NCBI RefSeq assembly: GCF_904846685.1
Contig: NZ_CAJHBQ010000003.1
Coordinates: 124,001 to 188,000, forward strand
DNA length: 64,000 nt
Reading direction: 5' to 3'
Source of the DNA: Psychrobacter submarinus
GTDB lineage: Bacteria; Pseudomonadota; Gammaproteobacteria; Pseudomonadales; Moraxellaceae
In this document: piece by piece, positions 54,388 through 64,000 of the stretch
Position numbering within the stretch: the first letter of the stretch is position 1
How the letters are laid out: each line of letters begins with the position of its first letter
Notes under the pieces: model-generated
Databases searched by the model: none
The model's input: the letters and a program-made list of their open reading frames with translations, nothing else
Told to the model about the DNA's origin: nothing
Translations under genes and position numbers: made by a program

Positions 54388-55347
54388 ATGAAAGATGAAG
54401 AAAGTCATGGGTCAAAAAAACAAGAGCTGCAACTGCAAGCTGATAAGCTCTTACCTACGATAACTCATACGCTTATGCAACTAGGCTATCTTAATATCGT
54501 GCATCAACGGCTGAGCCAACCAAACGACACTGCAAAAACCTATCAAGGCTTAAGCCGAGCTATTCACGCTCAGTTTGGTCAGGTGATGATAAAATGGCAA
54601 CTGAGCCCTGATAGCTCTTTAGATGCAGCATCATTGAATCATGAAATAAAGGTGCTGAAAGTAGTAAACCGTTTGCAAAGTAGCAATGGAGCCGCTCAAA
54701 AAAACACTACCGCGCCGCCCGTTCTCGCTTACGGCACTTTGCGCTTAAATATACTCGGACAAGAGCAGTCATTCACTTGGCTAGCTATACCTTATTACAC
54801 GCAAGGCAGTTTGGCGCAACATCTCAAGCAGCCACTAACCCTGGCACAAAAGCACTTAATTATCGTCAAAGCGGCAGCGCTCATAAAGTCTCTACATGAT
54901 AAAGAGTGGCTGCATAACGATATTAAGCCTAGTAATATTTTAATGGATAAAGAGCAGAACTTACTATTAACGGACTTTGCTTTAGCGAGACCAATTGCAA
55001 ATAGTTCTAAAAACAAGCTACAAGCTAAAAACAGCGCGGGTACGCCAGCTTATCTTGCGCCAGAGCTATGGCAAGGGCAGAGCAGTACGGTGCAAAGTGA
55101 TATCTATGCGTTTGGCATTATGATGTATGAGGTTTTGGCGGGCATGCGACCGTATGCTATTGAGTCGTCAACTACGCAGCCATGGCGAGACTGGGCGATT
55201 CAGCATTGCCAACGGCCGATTCCTCGATTGCCTTTTCAATATAGTCATTATCAAGATGTTTTGGATAAGGCTTTGGCGAAACGAACCAGTGAGAGATATC
55301 TAAGTATGAAGGAAGTTAGTTTTGAAGGACTTACAATTATAAAATAA
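54388..55347 (+). CDS. Serine/threonine protein kinase
   Basis: 319-residue Hanks-type kinase without a membrane helix. Lys69 (VMIKW), Glu86, the catalytic loop HNDIKPSN (D178, K180, N183), the metal aspartate D196 and 'GTPAYLAPELW' (224-226) are present. Two departures: HRD is HND, and DFG is DFA (196-198). The Gly-rich loop is poorly defined. An activation segment of about 25 residues is Asn/Lys/Ser-rich. The catalytic residues suggest activity; target unknown. It is a single gene next to the MITE-like element, with its promoter in 54223-54387. Confidence 0.87.
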   Translation: MKDEESHGSKKQELQLQADKLLPTITHTLMQLGYLNIVHQRLSQPNDTAKTYQGLSRAIHAQFGQVMIKWQLSPDSSLDAASLNHEIKVLKVVNRLQSSNGAAQKNTTAPPVLAYGTLRLNILGQEQSFTWLAIPYYTQGSLAQHLKQPLTLAQKHLIIVKAAALIKSLHDKEWLHNDIKPSNILMDKEQNLLLTDFALARPIANSSKNKLQAKNSAGTPAYLAPELWQGQSSTVQSDIYAFGIMMYEVLAGMRPYAIESSTTQPWRDWAIQHCQRPIPRLPFQYSHYQDVLDKALAKRTSERYLSMKEVSFEGLTIIK

Positions 55348-55360
55348 ACGTACAAACACA

Positions 55361-55388
55361 AAAAAGCCTGCTAAAAAGCAGGCTTTGA
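55361..55388 (-). terminator. Terminator of tRNA-Leu (and possibly the kinase gene)
   Basis: AAAGCCTGCT pairs with AGCAGGCTTT with an A/T loop. T-tract on the minus strand (the A-run at 55359-55365), so it mainly serves tRNA-Leu; on plus only TTT follows. Confidence 0.85.
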
Positions 55389-55417
55389 TATTTGGTCTAA
55401 GATGTACTAACCGAAAA

Positions 55418-55502
55418 TGGTGGGGCTGGAGAGACTCGAACTCTCACACCTTGCGGCGCCAGAACCTAAATCTGGTGCGTCTACCAATTCCGCCACAGCC
55501 CC
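55418..55502 (-). tRNA. tRNA-Leu (anticodon TAG)
   Basis: 85-nt class II tRNA with encoded CCA (55418-55420) and a long variable arm. Acceptor GGGGCTG pairs with CAGCCCC. The anticodon stem-loop CCAGA-TTTAGGT-TCTGG gives anticodon TAG, reading CUN codons. Confidence 0.97.
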
Positions 55503-55590
55503 ATTATCGTCACTCTATCATCGTCAGCGCTTAAATTCAAACGTCTAACAGACAGATAACTGATTCGGTAGTGCGTCTCAGTGGTTGGCT

Positions 55591-55618
55591 ATTATATAGA
55601 GTTTCGCAGTTTTGGCAA
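55591..55618 (-). promoter_or_regulatory. Promoter of tRNA-Leu
   Basis: On the minus strand TTGCCA (55618-55613) and TATAAT (55596-55591) are 16 bp apart, about 90 bp before the tRNA. Confidence 0.85.
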
Positions 55619-55708
55619 CCCCTTTTTGCAAATTAATTTAATTTTTTTGCAGATTAAATGAAAATCTGTAATCCTTTTATAGGAAAAGCAAGCTAATCAA
55701 AGACTTGG

Positions 55709-57391
55709 CTACTCCTCTGTAGTAGGCTTGCTCGACGATACATCAAGCAATGTTAGCTTGCGTGTCAACGTATTACGGCCCCAACCCAATAGCTGAGCCG
55801 CAGCTAGCTTGCGCCCGCCGCTATGGCTAAGCGCTTCTCTCAACAGTACACGCTCAAACTCTGGGGTCGCTAACTGTAGGATGTCCGTTTCACCCGCTTG
55901 CAAAGACTGTTTAGCCCAGTCTGCTAGCGCTTGCTGCCAACTTATCGAAGTTTCAGTAATCGCTGTAGAAGTATGCGAATGGACAGGCGAGGTACTATTC
56001 ATTTGCGCGGATGGAATTTCTTGAGTAGTAAGAGCGGCCTGAGCGTTATTATTACTTAATGAGTCCGCAGCATTATCGGCGAGCAGTTCAGGAGGCAGAT
56101 CTTGGGTAAGCACCGTATCCCCAGCCGCCATCACTGTCAGCCAAAGACAAACGTTCTCTAACTGGCGTACATTACCGCGCCAGTCAAAGGATTGCATACT
56201 ACGCAGAGCATCAGGACTTAACTGTTTGACGGCGGTGTTCATCTGCTTGCCTGCTTGCTGCATAAAATGACTGGCTAAGGCTGGAATGTCTTCTCGGCGG
56301 GCTCGCAAAGGCGGCAGCGGTAGACGGATGACGTTGAGGCGATAAAATAAGTCTTCGCGAAATTTGCCTTGCTGGACGAGCTGCTCTAGGTTTTGATGGG
56401 TGGCAGCGATGATACGCACATCGACTTTAACAGGCTGCTGACCACCGACCCGATAAAACTCGCCATTCGCGAGCACGCGCAGTAGCCGCGTTTGCGTACT
56501 AAACGGCATATCACCGATTTCATCTAAGAACAGCGTACCGCCATCAGCTTGCTCAAAGCGGCCTTGACGCTGCGTCGTCGCGCCAGTAAAAGCGCCTTTT
56601 TCATGGCCAAATAACTCAGATTCAATTAAGTCATGCGGAATCGCTGCCATATTTAGCGCGATAAAGGAATGCTTGGCGCGCGGCGAGTGCTGATGTAGGG
56701 CGCTTGCCACTAGCTCTTTACCTGTACCTGACTCACCGGTGATCAGTACAGTAATCGGCGAATGAGCCAAACGGCCAATCGCGCGAAACACAGTCTGCAT
56801 GGCTTGCGACTGCCCGATAATACCACTCGGATTGGTGTTATCGCTTGGTGTAGAGACAGGCTTCTTAACATCGCTAGCAGTTTTAGTATTTTGCTGGTTG
56901 TCTGCATTCTGAGTAGAGTGTGATGCTATAGGTTCTTTATTTATCGCCGTGCGGCTTTGATCCATTAAGCGGTCTTGATGAGTATCACTATCTGGCTGAT
57001 GATTGAGCGCTTTATAAATGATCGCGACAGCATCATCCAAATCGAAGGGCTTGGCTAGATAATCAAACGCACCTGCCTGATAGCTATTGATGGCTGACGT
57101 CAGATCGGAATGTGCAGTCATAATGACGATAGGCAGTTCAGGGAAGTGCTTATGCACCCAATCGCTGAATGACAGGCCATCCATCATCGGCATACGAATG
57201 TCAGTCAAGATAACATCAGGGAGCTGCGATGCAGGCTCGCGCTTTTGTAAAATATCATTGAGGCGCGTCCAGGCCGCTTGCGCTTGTGTAAAGCTGATAA
57301 CCGTCAGATCAGCTTCGGTAAAAGTGTCGGCCAATACCAAGCGTAGTGCGGCATCGTCATCGATAAGCCATAGAGTAGCAAGAGTGGTCAT
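55709..57391 (-). CDS. ntrC: Nitrogen regulation response regulator NtrC
   Basis: Sigma-54-dependent activator of nitrogen-limitation genes. The receiver domain carries the phospho-acceptor D64 in '[13 protein letters not shown]'. The AAA+ domain has Walker A GESGTGKE, the sigma-54-contacting loop '[10 protein letters not shown]', Walker B '[13 protein letters not shown]' and the arginine finger region. A Fis-type helix-turn-helix closes it ('[27 protein letters not shown]'). 560 residues exceed E. coli NtrC (469) because of two Ser/Thr/Asn/Asp-rich linkers (about residues 130-190 and 440-480). The ntrB gene is 43 bp upstream. Confidence 0.95.
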   Translation of the reverse strand: MTTLATLWLIDDDAALRLVLADTFTEADLTVISFTQAQAAWTRLNDILQKREPASQLPDVILTDIRMPMMDGLSFSDWVHKHFPELPIVIMTAHSDLTSAINSYQAGAFDYLAKPFDLDDAVAIIYKALNHQPDSDTHQDRLMDQSRTAINKEPIASHSTQNADNQQNTKTASDVKKPVSTPSDNTNPSGIIGQSQAMQTVFRAIGRLAHSPITVLITGESGTGKELVASALHQHSPRAKHSFIALNMAAIPHDLIESELFGHEKGAFTGATTQRQGRFEQADGGTLFLDEIGDMPFSTQTRLLRVLANGEFYRVGGQQPVKVDVRIIAATHQNLEQLVQQGKFREDLFYRLNVIRLPLPPLRARREDIPALASHFMQQAGKQMNTAVKQLSPDALRSMQSFDWRGNVRQLENVCLWLTVMAAGDTVLTQDLPPELLADNAADSLSNNNAQAALTTQEIPSAQMNSTSPVHSHTSTAITETSISWQQALADWAKQSLQAGETDILQLATPEFERVLLREALSHSGGRKLAAAQLLGWGRNTLTRKLTLLDVSSSKPTTEE

Positions 57392-57434
57392 AGTGTTATT
57401 AACTCATCGTTATTGTCATTATTAGCAGTAGGGA

Positions 57435-58742
57435 TTATTTATAACTGACAGCATTAAGTGAGTGCAGTGGCTGAGTAAACGGCAAGTACAGTGTAAAGCA
57501 AGTTGAATTGCCACTCTTATGTTGCTTAGAGTGCACTTCAATCATACCATGATGCCGGCTGAGAATGTCTTGTACAATCGACAAGCCAAGCCCCGTACCC
57601 GCCGCGCGGCTCGTCACCATCGGGAAGAATATTTGTCCGAGTAAGCTTGATTCTATACCGCCGCCGTTATCAGTGATAGAGAGCTGTAGTACTTGTTTGT
57701 GCTGCTGCTGACCGATAGTGTGCTGAAATGCAATACGTGTTTGAATGGCTAACTGCGGCTGATAGTTTGCATCGACTTGCAACTGCGCAAATTCGGTCAT
57801 CGACTCACAAGCATTATTAAGTAAGTTTAAAAATACCTGAATCAGCTGGTCTTTGTCAGCTGTAAGCTCTGGCAAAGATAAGTCATAATCACGCTTTATA
57901 GTCACTTTAGGATACTGACTAAGGACTAAGGCCAAGACATGCTCTAGTGGCTGATGGATGTTAATGAGTTGCCAATGCGCAGGCTGGTTGGACCCTAGCA
58001 GCTGACCGATGAGCTGCGTTAAGCGATCGGTCTCGGAGATGATGATATCAGTATACGCATGAAGCTTGTCTTTAAGCATACTTTTATCTAATAGTATATT
58101 AGACGTAGCGGTGGTGGCTTTGTCGTTTGAGCTTAGCGAGAGAGCACTGGGGTCGCCGTCTAGCTTTTGGATTTTATTGAACTGGCGCACGAGTAGCTGC
58201 GCGGCTCCGCGAATACCGGCAAGTGGGTTTTTGACTTCGTGAGCCACCGAGCGCAGCATTTGCCGAGCGACTTCGTATTGCTGCTGTTGGCGCTGGTCTT
58301 CCGTGATGCGGCTTTGCCGATCTTTACCCCACATCTCAACGATGAAATAGGGTCTTTCCTGATATACAACCGGCGTTACGCTATAGTCTATGAGTAGGAC
58401 ATCACGGCTATCAGAAGAAAAATCTATTATATGATCATGAGTGACAAAGGGCTGCTGATACTGCTGCGCTTGATAAAAACGCTCAGTCAGTAGGCCGGTT
58501 GGAGCATCATCTGTCGTTATAGACAGGTTTGTCGCTATATGCTCTAACTCTTCGGGTGCGAGTAATTTGAGTATAGATTGCCCTAACAGTCTACCGCGGC
58601 TAATAGCCAGTAGCTGCTCTACTTGCGCATTGATCCACTCGATAACTAAGGAGTCATCAACCCATAAGATGGCGGTGAATAGTTGCTGGGAGATAAAAGC
58701 TAAGTCGGGCGTAGTAGCAGAGGCTAGCGAATGGCTGCTCAT
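57435..58742 (-). CDS. ntrB: Nitrogen regulation sensor histidine kinase NtrB
   Basis: Cytosolic PII-controlled kinase/phosphatase of NtrC. An N-terminal PAS domain (about 15-120) precedes the H-box 'RSVAHEVKNPLAGIRGAAQLL' with the phospho-histidine, then HATPase motifs: N box 'LLNNACESMTE', G1 'ITDNGGGIES', G2 'GTGLGLSIVQDI'. A 30-residue Ser/Thr/Asp-rich insertion follows the H-box. I take ATG 58742 (435 residues); an ATG at 58778 would add 12 hydrophobic residues. Forms a unit with ntrC. Confidence 0.94.
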   Translation of the reverse strand: MSSHSLASATTPDLAFISQQLFTAILWVDDSLVIEWINAQVEQLLAISRGRLLGQSILKLLAPEELEHIATNLSITTDDAPTGLLTERFYQAQQYQQPFVTHDHIIDFSSDSRDVLLIDYSVTPVVYQERPYFIVEMWGKDRQSRITEDQRQQQQYEVARQMLRSVAHEVKNPLAGIRGAAQLLVRQFNKIQKLDGDPSALSLSSNDKATTATSNILLDKSMLKDKLHAYTDIIISETDRLTQLIGQLLGSNQPAHWQLINIHQPLEHVLALVLSQYPKVTIKRDYDLSLPELTADKDQLIQVFLNLLNNACESMTEFAQLQVDANYQPQLAIQTRIAFQHTIGQQQHKQVLQLSITDNGGGIESSLLGQIFFPMVTSRAAGTGLGLSIVQDILSRHHGMIEVHSKQHKSGNSTCFTLYLPFTQPLHSLNAVSYK

Positions 58743-58902
58743 AAAAAAGCCTATAGAGTAAAAGGGGGCATGGTTCATAGAGATGATGTATTAAATCAAT
58801 AACATTTAACCATAAATCAACAGCATAGCATGGCAAAACTAGCAGTTATCACAAAAAAAACGTACAATGCGCTCAGCCATTTTATCTCAAGCAAGGTCAG
58901 CT

Positions 58903-60486
58903 ATGTCCAAAAATTCTATGCCATCAGATGATACTATTTTAGCCGATTCGGTAGCGCCATCGCCAGCTAATGCCGCGCTAAAAAACACCGCGACAGTATT
59001 CAATCCTGCGCAAGTACCGAGTAGCGAGAGTCCTGAGCAAGCCTCCAGCACTACTCAAGCGTATCATCATAAAGCCAATCATAACCAAAACCGTAGTATC
59101 GAACAAAGTAGCAGCAGCGCTCAAGCTCATGCAAGCTCGCCTGTCACTGCGCCCAAAATCGGTTTTGTGTCGCTTGGCTGCCCAAAAGCTTTGGTAGACA
59201 GCGAGCGCATTATCACTGAGCTGAGCCGCGATGGTTATCAAGTAGCCAGTGATTACGACGGCGCAGATTTAGTCGTCGTCAATACCTGCGGTTTTATCGA
59301 GTCGGCAGTACAAGAGTCGCTCGACGCTATCGGTGAAGCCATCAGTAAAAATGGCAAAGTGATCGTCACCGGCTGCTTGGGCAAAGAAGCGGATAAAATC
59401 CGTACTATGCACCCAGCCGTATTGTCAGTGACCGGCGCGCATGCTTATGACGAGGTCATTACTGCTGTTGCCCAGCATGTGCCGCGCCCTACTAAAGAGC
59501 AAGATAAAGACTACAATCCCAAAATCGATCTGATCGACGAGGCAGGCATCAAGCTGACGCCAAGCCATTATGCTTATCTAAAGATATCTGAGGGCTGCAA
59601 CCACCGCTGTACGTTTTGTATTATTCCAAGCCTGCGCGGCGATTTAGTCTCGCGCTCCATAGATCAGGTGATGAATGAAGCGGTAGCGCTAAAAAATGCT
59701 GGCGTCAAAGAGCTACTTATCATCTCGCAAGATACCTCAGCTTATGGCTTAGATCTTAAATATAAGACCAGCTTTTGGAACGGTATGCCGCTCAAATCCA
59801 AATTTTATGATATGTGCCAAGCGCTTAATCAATTAGGCATATGGGTGCGCCTGCATTATGTCTATCCGTATCCGCATGTCGATAAAGTGGTTGAGCTGAT
59901 GGGCGAGGGTAAGCTGCTGCCGTATCTCGATATTCCGTTCCAGCATGCCAGTCATAAAATCCTCAAAGCCATGAAACGCCCCGCGCATAGCGAAAACACC
60001 TTGGCGCGGATCAAAGCGTGGCGTGAGATTTGCCCTGAGATTGTCATTCGCTCAACCTTTGTGGTCGGCTTCCCCGGTGAGACCGAAGAGGACTTTCAGT
60101 GTCTACTCGACTGGCTAGTAGAAGCCCGTCTAGACCGAGTCGGCGCGTTTACTTATTCAGAAGTCGAAGGCGCTGTCGCCAATGACTTGCCAAATCCCGT
60201 TCCCGAAGCGGTGAAGCAGGAGCGTTATGAGCGCTTTATGGCGCTCCAACAAGAGATCTCCGCGCAAAAGCTACAAGAGAGAATCGGTAAGACGCTACAA
60301 GTATTAGTTGATGAGATTGATGTGGAAGAGGATATCGCTATCTGCCGCAGTTACGCGGACGCGCCAGAGATTGACGGTCATGTCTATGTCGACAATATTG
60401 ACGCTACGGTAAAAGTTGGCCAGTTTTTAACAGTGACTATCGATGACGCTAGCGAATACGATTTGTTTGCAAGCTTTCAAGGTTAA
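58903..60486 (+). CDS. rimO: Ribosomal protein S12 methylthiotransferase RimO
   Basis: Radical-SAM enzyme that methylthiolates Asp89 of ribosomal protein S12. The N-terminal MTTase cysteines sit in '[12 protein letters not shown]', 'VNTCGFIES' and '[10 protein letters not shown]'; the radical-SAM CxxxCxxC is 'CNHRCTFC'; a TRAM-like domain closes the protein. From ATG 58903 (AAGG seven bases upstream) it has 527 residues: the core (~445) plus an ~84-residue Ser/Thr/Ala/Gln-rich N-terminal extension. The upstream ATG at 58867 would add 12 more. Confidence 0.94.
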   Translation: MSKNSMPSDDTILADSVAPSPANAALKNTATVFNPAQVPSSESPEQASSTTQAYHHKANHNQNRSIEQSSSSAQAHASSPVTAPKIGFVSLGCPKALVDSERIITELSRDGYQVASDYDGADLVVVNTCGFIESAVQESLDAIGEAISKNGKVIVTGCLGKEADKIRTMHPAVLSVTGAHAYDEVITAVAQHVPRPTKEQDKDYNPKIDLIDEAGIKLTPSHYAYLKISEGCNHRCTFCIIPSLRGDLVSRSIDQVMNEAVALKNAGVKELLIISQDTSAYGLDLKYKTSFWNGMPLKSKFYDMCQALNQLGIWVRLHYVYPYPHVDKVVELMGEGKLLPYLDIPFQHASHKILKAMKRPAHSENTLARIKAWREICPEIVIRSTFVVGFPGETEEDFQCLLDWLVEARLDRVGAFTYSEVEGAVANDLPNPVPEAVKQERYERFMALQQEISAQKLQERIGKTLQVLVDEIDVEEDIAICRSYADAPEIDGHVYVDNIDATVKVGQFLTVTIDDASEYDLFASFQG

Positions 60487-60565
60487 GATTGAGGTTAAGG
60501 CTAGGGCTAAGGCTCAATAAAAGCGTATATCCGTCAGGCATAATGACAAAAGCGGTGAATGAAAA

Positions 60566-60596
60566 TTGCCCAATAAGGGATAGTTTTTGCTACAAT
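60566..60596 (+). promoter_or_regulatory. Candidate promoter of pyrH
   Basis: TTGCCC (60566-60571) and an extended -10 element TGCTACAAT (60588-60596) are 19 bp apart, 106 bp before the pyrH start. Confidence 0.4.
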
Positions 60597-60701
60597 TAGC
60601 GCAATTTAGCCTGATTTGCTGTGCTGATCAAGCTATCAGCGACTTGATGACAGTTTTGATAGTAATTTAACGATAATATTTAATGATAAAAAGGTGCTCT
60701 T

Positions 60702-61427
60702 ATGTCTGATAAAAATCCCCGTTTTTCGCGTATCTTGCTTAAACTATCAGGCGAGGCCTTAGCGGGCGGCAAAGACATGGGTATTGATACTGAGGTGCTC
60801 GATAAGATGAGTCTGTCTATCGCTCATCTACGTGGCCTTGGGGTGCAAGTCGGTATCGTCGTCGGCGGTGGTAACTTATATCGCGGCGCCCAATTACAAC
60901 AAGAGGGTCTGGTAGGCCGAGTCACAGGCGATCAGATGGGGATGCTGGCGACTGTTATGAATGGCCTTGCGATGCGTGATGCACTTGAGCGCCGCAATAT
61001 CAAAACGCGCTTGATGTCAGCCTTACCTATTGGCGAAGTCACTGAGAGCTATAGCAGCCGTAATGCCATTCGTTATCTCAAAAACGGCGAGGTTTGTATC
61101 TTTGTTGCCGGTACCGGTAATCCTTTCTTCACCACAGATACCGCTGCTTGCCTGCGCGGTATTGAGATTGAAGCTGGTCTGATCTTAAAAGCGACTAAGG
61201 TTGATGGAGTTTATGATAAAGACCCAAGCCTGCATAGCGATGCGACCAAGTACGATGGCCTCACTTTTGATGAGGTGCTCGAGCAAAAGCTTGGCGTCAT
61301 GGATCTGACCGCTATTGCCCTGTGCCGTGAGCACAATGTACCGCTACAAGTATTCGATATGACTAAGCCTAACGCGTTATTGAATGTCGTTATGGGCGAA
61401 AATGAAGGCACTCGTGTTTATCACTAG
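60702..61427 (+). CDS. pyrH: UMP kinase
   Basis: Amino-acid-kinase-fold enzyme that phosphorylates UMP to UDP with ATP. 241 residues with '[14 protein letters not shown]', '[13 protein letters not shown]', '[20 protein letters not shown]' and the '[13 protein letters not shown]' nucleotide site. It begins the run pyrH-frr-uppS-cdsA-dxr; rpsB and tsf, often upstream, are not present here. Confidence 0.97.
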   Translation: MSDKNPRFSRILLKLSGEALAGGKDMGIDTEVLDKMSLSIAHLRGLGVQVGIVVGGGNLYRGAQLQQEGLVGRVTGDQMGMLATVMNGLAMRDALERRNIKTRLMSALPIGEVTESYSSRNAIRYLKNGEVCIFVAGTGNPFFTTDTAACLRGIEIEAGLILKATKVDGVYDKDPSLHSDATKYDGLTFDEVLEQKLGVMDLTAIALCREHNVPLQVFDMTKPNALLNVVMGENEGTRVYH

Positions 61428-61513
61428 TCATAAATCGGCAGTCCACGATTTATAACCGTATCTCTTCAAAATAAGCAACTATGACTATTGTCGTATAGAT
61501 AAATTAAGGAAAT

Positions 61514-62071
61514 ATGATGATTAAAGAAATCAAACAAGACGGCGAAGAGCGCATGAAAAAAACGCTAGAGGCGCTTGATAATACTTTTAGTAAAGTGCGT
61601 ACTGGCCGTGCCCATCCTGGCATGCTATCAGGGATCATGGTCAGCTACTACGGTGCCGACACGCCATTGAACCAAGTCGCTAGCGTTAACGTTGAAGACT
61701 CACGCACCTTACTGGTGCAGCCGTTTGATCGCACTATGGTACAAGCAGTAGATAAAGCCATTCGCGAAGCTGATTTGGGTCTTAACCCAATGAGCGCCGA
61801 TGTGATTCGTGTGCCTATGCCGGCACTGACCGAAGAGACTCGCCGCGATATGCAAAAACTCGCTCGTAGTGAAGCGGAAAGCAGCCGCGTCTCTATTCGT
61901 AATATTCGCCGTGATATGATGAATGACATCAAAGATCTAGCCAAAGAAAAAGAGATCTCAGAGGACGATGAGCGCCGCGCTAATGATGATATTCAAAAAA
62001 TCACTGACAAATATATCGACACCATCGATAAGCGTTTAAGCACAAAAGAAAGCGATTTGATGGAAGTATAA
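61514..62071 (+). CDS. frr: Ribosome recycling factor
   Basis: Splits post-termination ribosomes with EF-G. 185 residues; '[23 protein letters not shown]' and '[29 protein letters not shown]' are family hallmarks. It starts with ATGATG after AAGGA; the second ATG (61517) is better spaced. Follows pyrH after 86 bp. Confidence 0.97.
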   Translation: MMIKEIKQDGEERMKKTLEALDNTFSKVRTGRAHPGMLSGIMVSYYGADTPLNQVASVNVEDSRTLLVQPFDRTMVQAVDKAIREADLGLNPMSADVIRVPMPALTEETRRDMQKLARSEAESSRVSIRNIRRDMMNDIKDLAKEKEISEDDERRANDDIQKITDKYIDTIDKRLSTKESDLMEV

Positions 62072-62119
62072 GTGGCTTGCTAGATTCAACGCAAAGTCAA
62101 AACCTGAATGTCAATGAAG

Positions 62120-62163
62120 AACTGGCCTCTTGCAAGTGGTATTGTCGAGACGCCAGTTTTTTA
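62120..62163 (+). terminator. Probable terminator after frr
   Basis: AACTGGC (62120-62126) pairs with GCCAGTT (62152-62158), with partial pairing inside a long loop, followed by six T residues. Confidence 0.6.
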
Positions 62164-62213
62164 TTAGTTAGCTTTTATGGCTAAGAATTTATTACTACTA
62201 AGATGGCTAAAGA

Positions 62214-62963
62214 ATGCTTACAGAAACTGACATAGGCCTAAAGCCCAGACATATTGCTATTATTATGGATGGCAACAATCGTTATGGCAAACAACACGAA
62301 TTAGGCAAAGGCGAAGGCCATATAAAAGGTAAAGACGCGCTGGACCCTGTAGTGGAGTACTGCCGCGAAGTAGGCATTGAAGTACTGACGGTATTTGCTT
62401 TTTCTAGTGAAAATTGGCAGCGACCACCGAGCGAGGTGGCATTACTCATGCACTTATTATCGGTGACTATTAGTGAGCAGCTACCACGTATGCAGAAGTA
62501 TCAAATCCAGCTACGCTTTATTGGTGATCGTAGCCAGTTGTCTGACGATTTACAAGCGCAGATGGCCGATGCAGAGGCTCAGACTGCCCACTATGATGCT
62601 ATGAGATTGGTGATTGCTATTAGTTATGGTGGTCAGTGGGATATTGCCCATGCTGCAAAACAGCTCGCCGCGCAAGTCCAAACAGGACAGCTGGTGGTGG
62701 AAGAGATAACCAAAGAAAAATTAGGCGCATATGTACAGCTAGCAGATGAGCCTGCGGTCGATATGCTGATTCGTACGGGCGGAGAGTACCGCTTATCGAA
62801 CTTTTTATTATGGCAATCCGCTTATGCTGAGCTGTTTTTTACGCAAACATTATGGCCGAATTTTAGCGCAGAAGAGCTTGATGGTATGCTAAAGGAGTTT
62901 AGTCAGCGTCAGCGCCGCTTTGGCAAGACTAGTGAGCAAGTCGCTAGTACAACGACTAATTAG
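62214..62963 (+). CDS. uppS: Undecaprenyl pyrophosphate synthase
   Basis: Cis-prenyltransferase making undecaprenyl pyrophosphate, the lipid carrier of cell-wall sugars. The 249-residue protein has 'HIAIIMDGNNRYGK' in place of the usual MDGNGRWAK, a variant I recall in Moraxellaceae; the catalytic Asp is kept. 'FAFSSENWQRPPSEV' and 'LIRTGGEYRLSNFLLWQSAYAELFF' are intact. Start codon ATG 62214 has only a weak ribosome site. Confidence 0.95.
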   Translation: MLTETDIGLKPRHIAIIMDGNNRYGKQHELGKGEGHIKGKDALDPVVEYCREVGIEVLTVFAFSSENWQRPPSEVALLMHLLSVTISEQLPRMQKYQIQLRFIGDRSQLSDDLQAQMADAEAQTAHYDAMRLVIAISYGGQWDIAHAAKQLAAQVQTGQLVVEEITKEKLGAYVQLADEPAVDMLIRTGGEYRLSNFLLWQSAYAELFFTQTLWPNFSAEELDGMLKEFSQRQRRFGKTSEQVASTTTN

Positions 62964-63070
62964 TGAAAAGTACAAAAAGAGTGAATGATTACGTTATAAG
63001 TGTCTGTCAACTCTCAGATACCCTATACCCCCTGAAGTTCTGTCAACTATGAGTATAAGGCTTGATTGGT

Positions 63071-63880
63071 ATGTGGCAACGGATTAGAACAGCAGTCGTC
63101 TTAATTATCATTGTAGGTATTGCGCTATTTGCAAGCCAAACGCCTATATTTTTTGCGCCTCTACTGGCTATTGGTGTGACGATTGCAGCCCATGAATGGA
63201 CTAAGCTCATGCCAAAATGGCGTCAGCCGACGATTTTTGTGTTAATTGTTTTGGCACTGACGCTCATCTCGCTCGTATTGCCGATGACCTGGGTATTATG
63301 GTGGATAGCTTCTTTAATCATATGGCTGGTGGCTTTATCTTGGGTGAGTAAGTTTCCGACTCATACCAGCTGGTATGGCCGCAGACTGTCAGCCATGGGA
63401 ATGGTGATACTGGTTGCCTCCATTACTGCTATGTTCTTTTTGTGGCAGCAGTCGCCTTGGTGGCTGATGTATGTGTTCTTATTGGTCTGGTGCGCTGATA
63501 GCGGGGCTTATTTCGTTGGCCGTAAGTTTGGCAAACGTAAAATGGCGCCAAATGTCTCGCCCAATAAGAGCATGGAAGGACTGGCAGGCGGAGTCGTTAC
63601 CGGTTTATTAGTCGTTATCGGTATTAGCGTCTTTATGCTGCAATTGTCGGGCACTGCACTGCTGGCTTTTGCCGCGTTATCTGTGGTGACTATTTTGATA
63701 TCGGTGTTAGGCGATCTGTTTGAGTCGATGCTCAAGCGCCGCGCTAAAGTTAAGGACTCGGGAACTATCCTACCAGGACACGGCGGCGTGCTAGATCGTA
63801 TTGACTCATTGCTCTCGGCCACCCCTATATTTGCTTTAGGATTCTTAGGTCTACAGCAGCTTGGTCTGCTTGTAGGCTGA
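63071..63880 (+). CDS. cdsA: Phosphatidate cytidylyltransferase
   Basis: Makes CDP-diacylglycerol from phosphatidate and CTP at the inner membrane. About eight hydrophobic helices and the family signature near the C-terminus: 'KRRAKVKDSGTILPGHGGVLDRIDSL'. From ATG 63071 it has 269 residues; AAGG lies 10 bases upstream. An in-frame TTG at 63062 is a less likely start. A 107-bp gap separates it from uppS. Confidence 0.95.
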   Translation: MWQRIRTAVVLIIIVGIALFASQTPIFFAPLLAIGVTIAAHEWTKLMPKWRQPTIFVLIVLALTLISLVLPMTWVLWWIASLIIWLVALSWVSKFPTHTSWYGRRLSAMGMVILVASITAMFFLWQQSPWWLMYVFLLVWCADSGAYFVGRKFGKRKMAPNVSPNKSMEGLAGGVVTGLLVVIGISVFMLQLSGTALLAFAALSVVTILISVLGDLFESMLKRRAKVKDSGTILPGHGGVLDRIDSLLSATPIFALGFLGLQQLGLLVG

Positions 63881-63934
63881 TTAAGTCTCTTTATTCTTCA
63901 TCTATTATTGATAACACTATAGGCCCTTAAGCTT

Positions 63935-64000
63935 ATGACTAACAGACAACGCATCGCTGTACTTGGCGCGACGGGCTCCATCGGCGATAGCACCTTAGCT
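63935..64000 (+). CDS. dxr: 1-deoxy-D-xylulose 5-phosphate reductoisomerase, N-terminal fragment
   Basis: 22 codons up to the window end. They read 'MTNRQRIAVLGATGSIGDSTLA', the NADPH-binding GATGSIG motif of Dxr (MEP isoprenoid pathway). Follows cdsA by 54 bp, the usual order. The rest lies beyond the window. Confidence 0.9.
   Translation, partial: MTNRQRIAVLGATGSIGDSTLA

Noticed and set aside
62990-63060. CTGTCAACTnTnAG repeat upstream of cdsA
   Set aside because: Two imperfect copies only, with no link to a known site; not enough to call.

Overview
The window reads as chromosomal DNA of a Moraxellaceae gammaproteobacterium, most likely a Psychrobacter species. This is inferred from the gene set (cytochrome c maturation, NtrB/NtrC, glycine cleavage with a tandem riboswitch, YcgL, CmoM), from lineage-like features such as the NNRYG variant of the UppS motif, and from the moderate GC content with AT-rich spacers; no database search was possible. 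There is no prophage, CRISPR array, plasmid backbone or classical defence island. Almost everything is core metabolism and housekeeping.

Layout. 1-5121: the end of a DUF445 membrane protein, then the overlapping ccmF-ccmG-ccmH-ccmI operon for haem ligation to c-type cytochromes. 5371-9621: adk, convergent secB/grxC, a membrane rhodanese, and divergent rsgA/orn. 9764-16210 (minus strand): the glycine cleavage cluster gcvT-gcvH-nitroreductase-gcvP, led by a promoter and a two-aptamer glycine riboswitch. 16448-21763: YcgL, a four-helix membrane protein preceded by 13-bp tandem repeats, a MoxR ATPase with its VWA partner, and a lipoprotein lytic transglycosylase. 21991-27479 (minus): four consecutive glycosyltransferases with no transporter or polymerase. 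27969-31153: glutathionyl-hydroquinone reductase, a DUF4298 protein, DedA and D-cysteine desulfhydrase.

31217-32147: an IS3-type transposase remnant, then tRNA-Asp and tRNA-Val (minus), transcribed from a consensus promoter through a leader of about 250 nt that carries four hairpins. 32360-38101: cardiolipin synthase, a Sel1-repeat protein, WaaA and RsmE. 38165-42702: a probable Fur box and an FbpABC-type ferric iron importer. 42738-49207: CmoM, a small membrane protein, a secreted lipoprotein hydrolase and gyrA. 49398-50467: an EamA/RarD permease broken by one frameshift. 50698-55347: GST, a small membrane protein, RNase Z, a DUF815 ATPase, a 290-bp MITE-like element and a Ser/Thr kinase. 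55418-60486: tRNA-Leu with its own promoter and terminator, ntrBC and rimO. 60702-64000: pyrH-frr-uppS-cdsA-dxr (dxr cut by the window end), joining nucleotide and translation functions to envelope lipid and isoprenoid synthesis.

The least explained parts are the hairpin-rich tRNA leader, the MITE-like element, the glycosyltransferase quartet and the short tandem repeats (12-15 bp) found at several sites. I do not see clear evidence for a wholly new multi-gene system.
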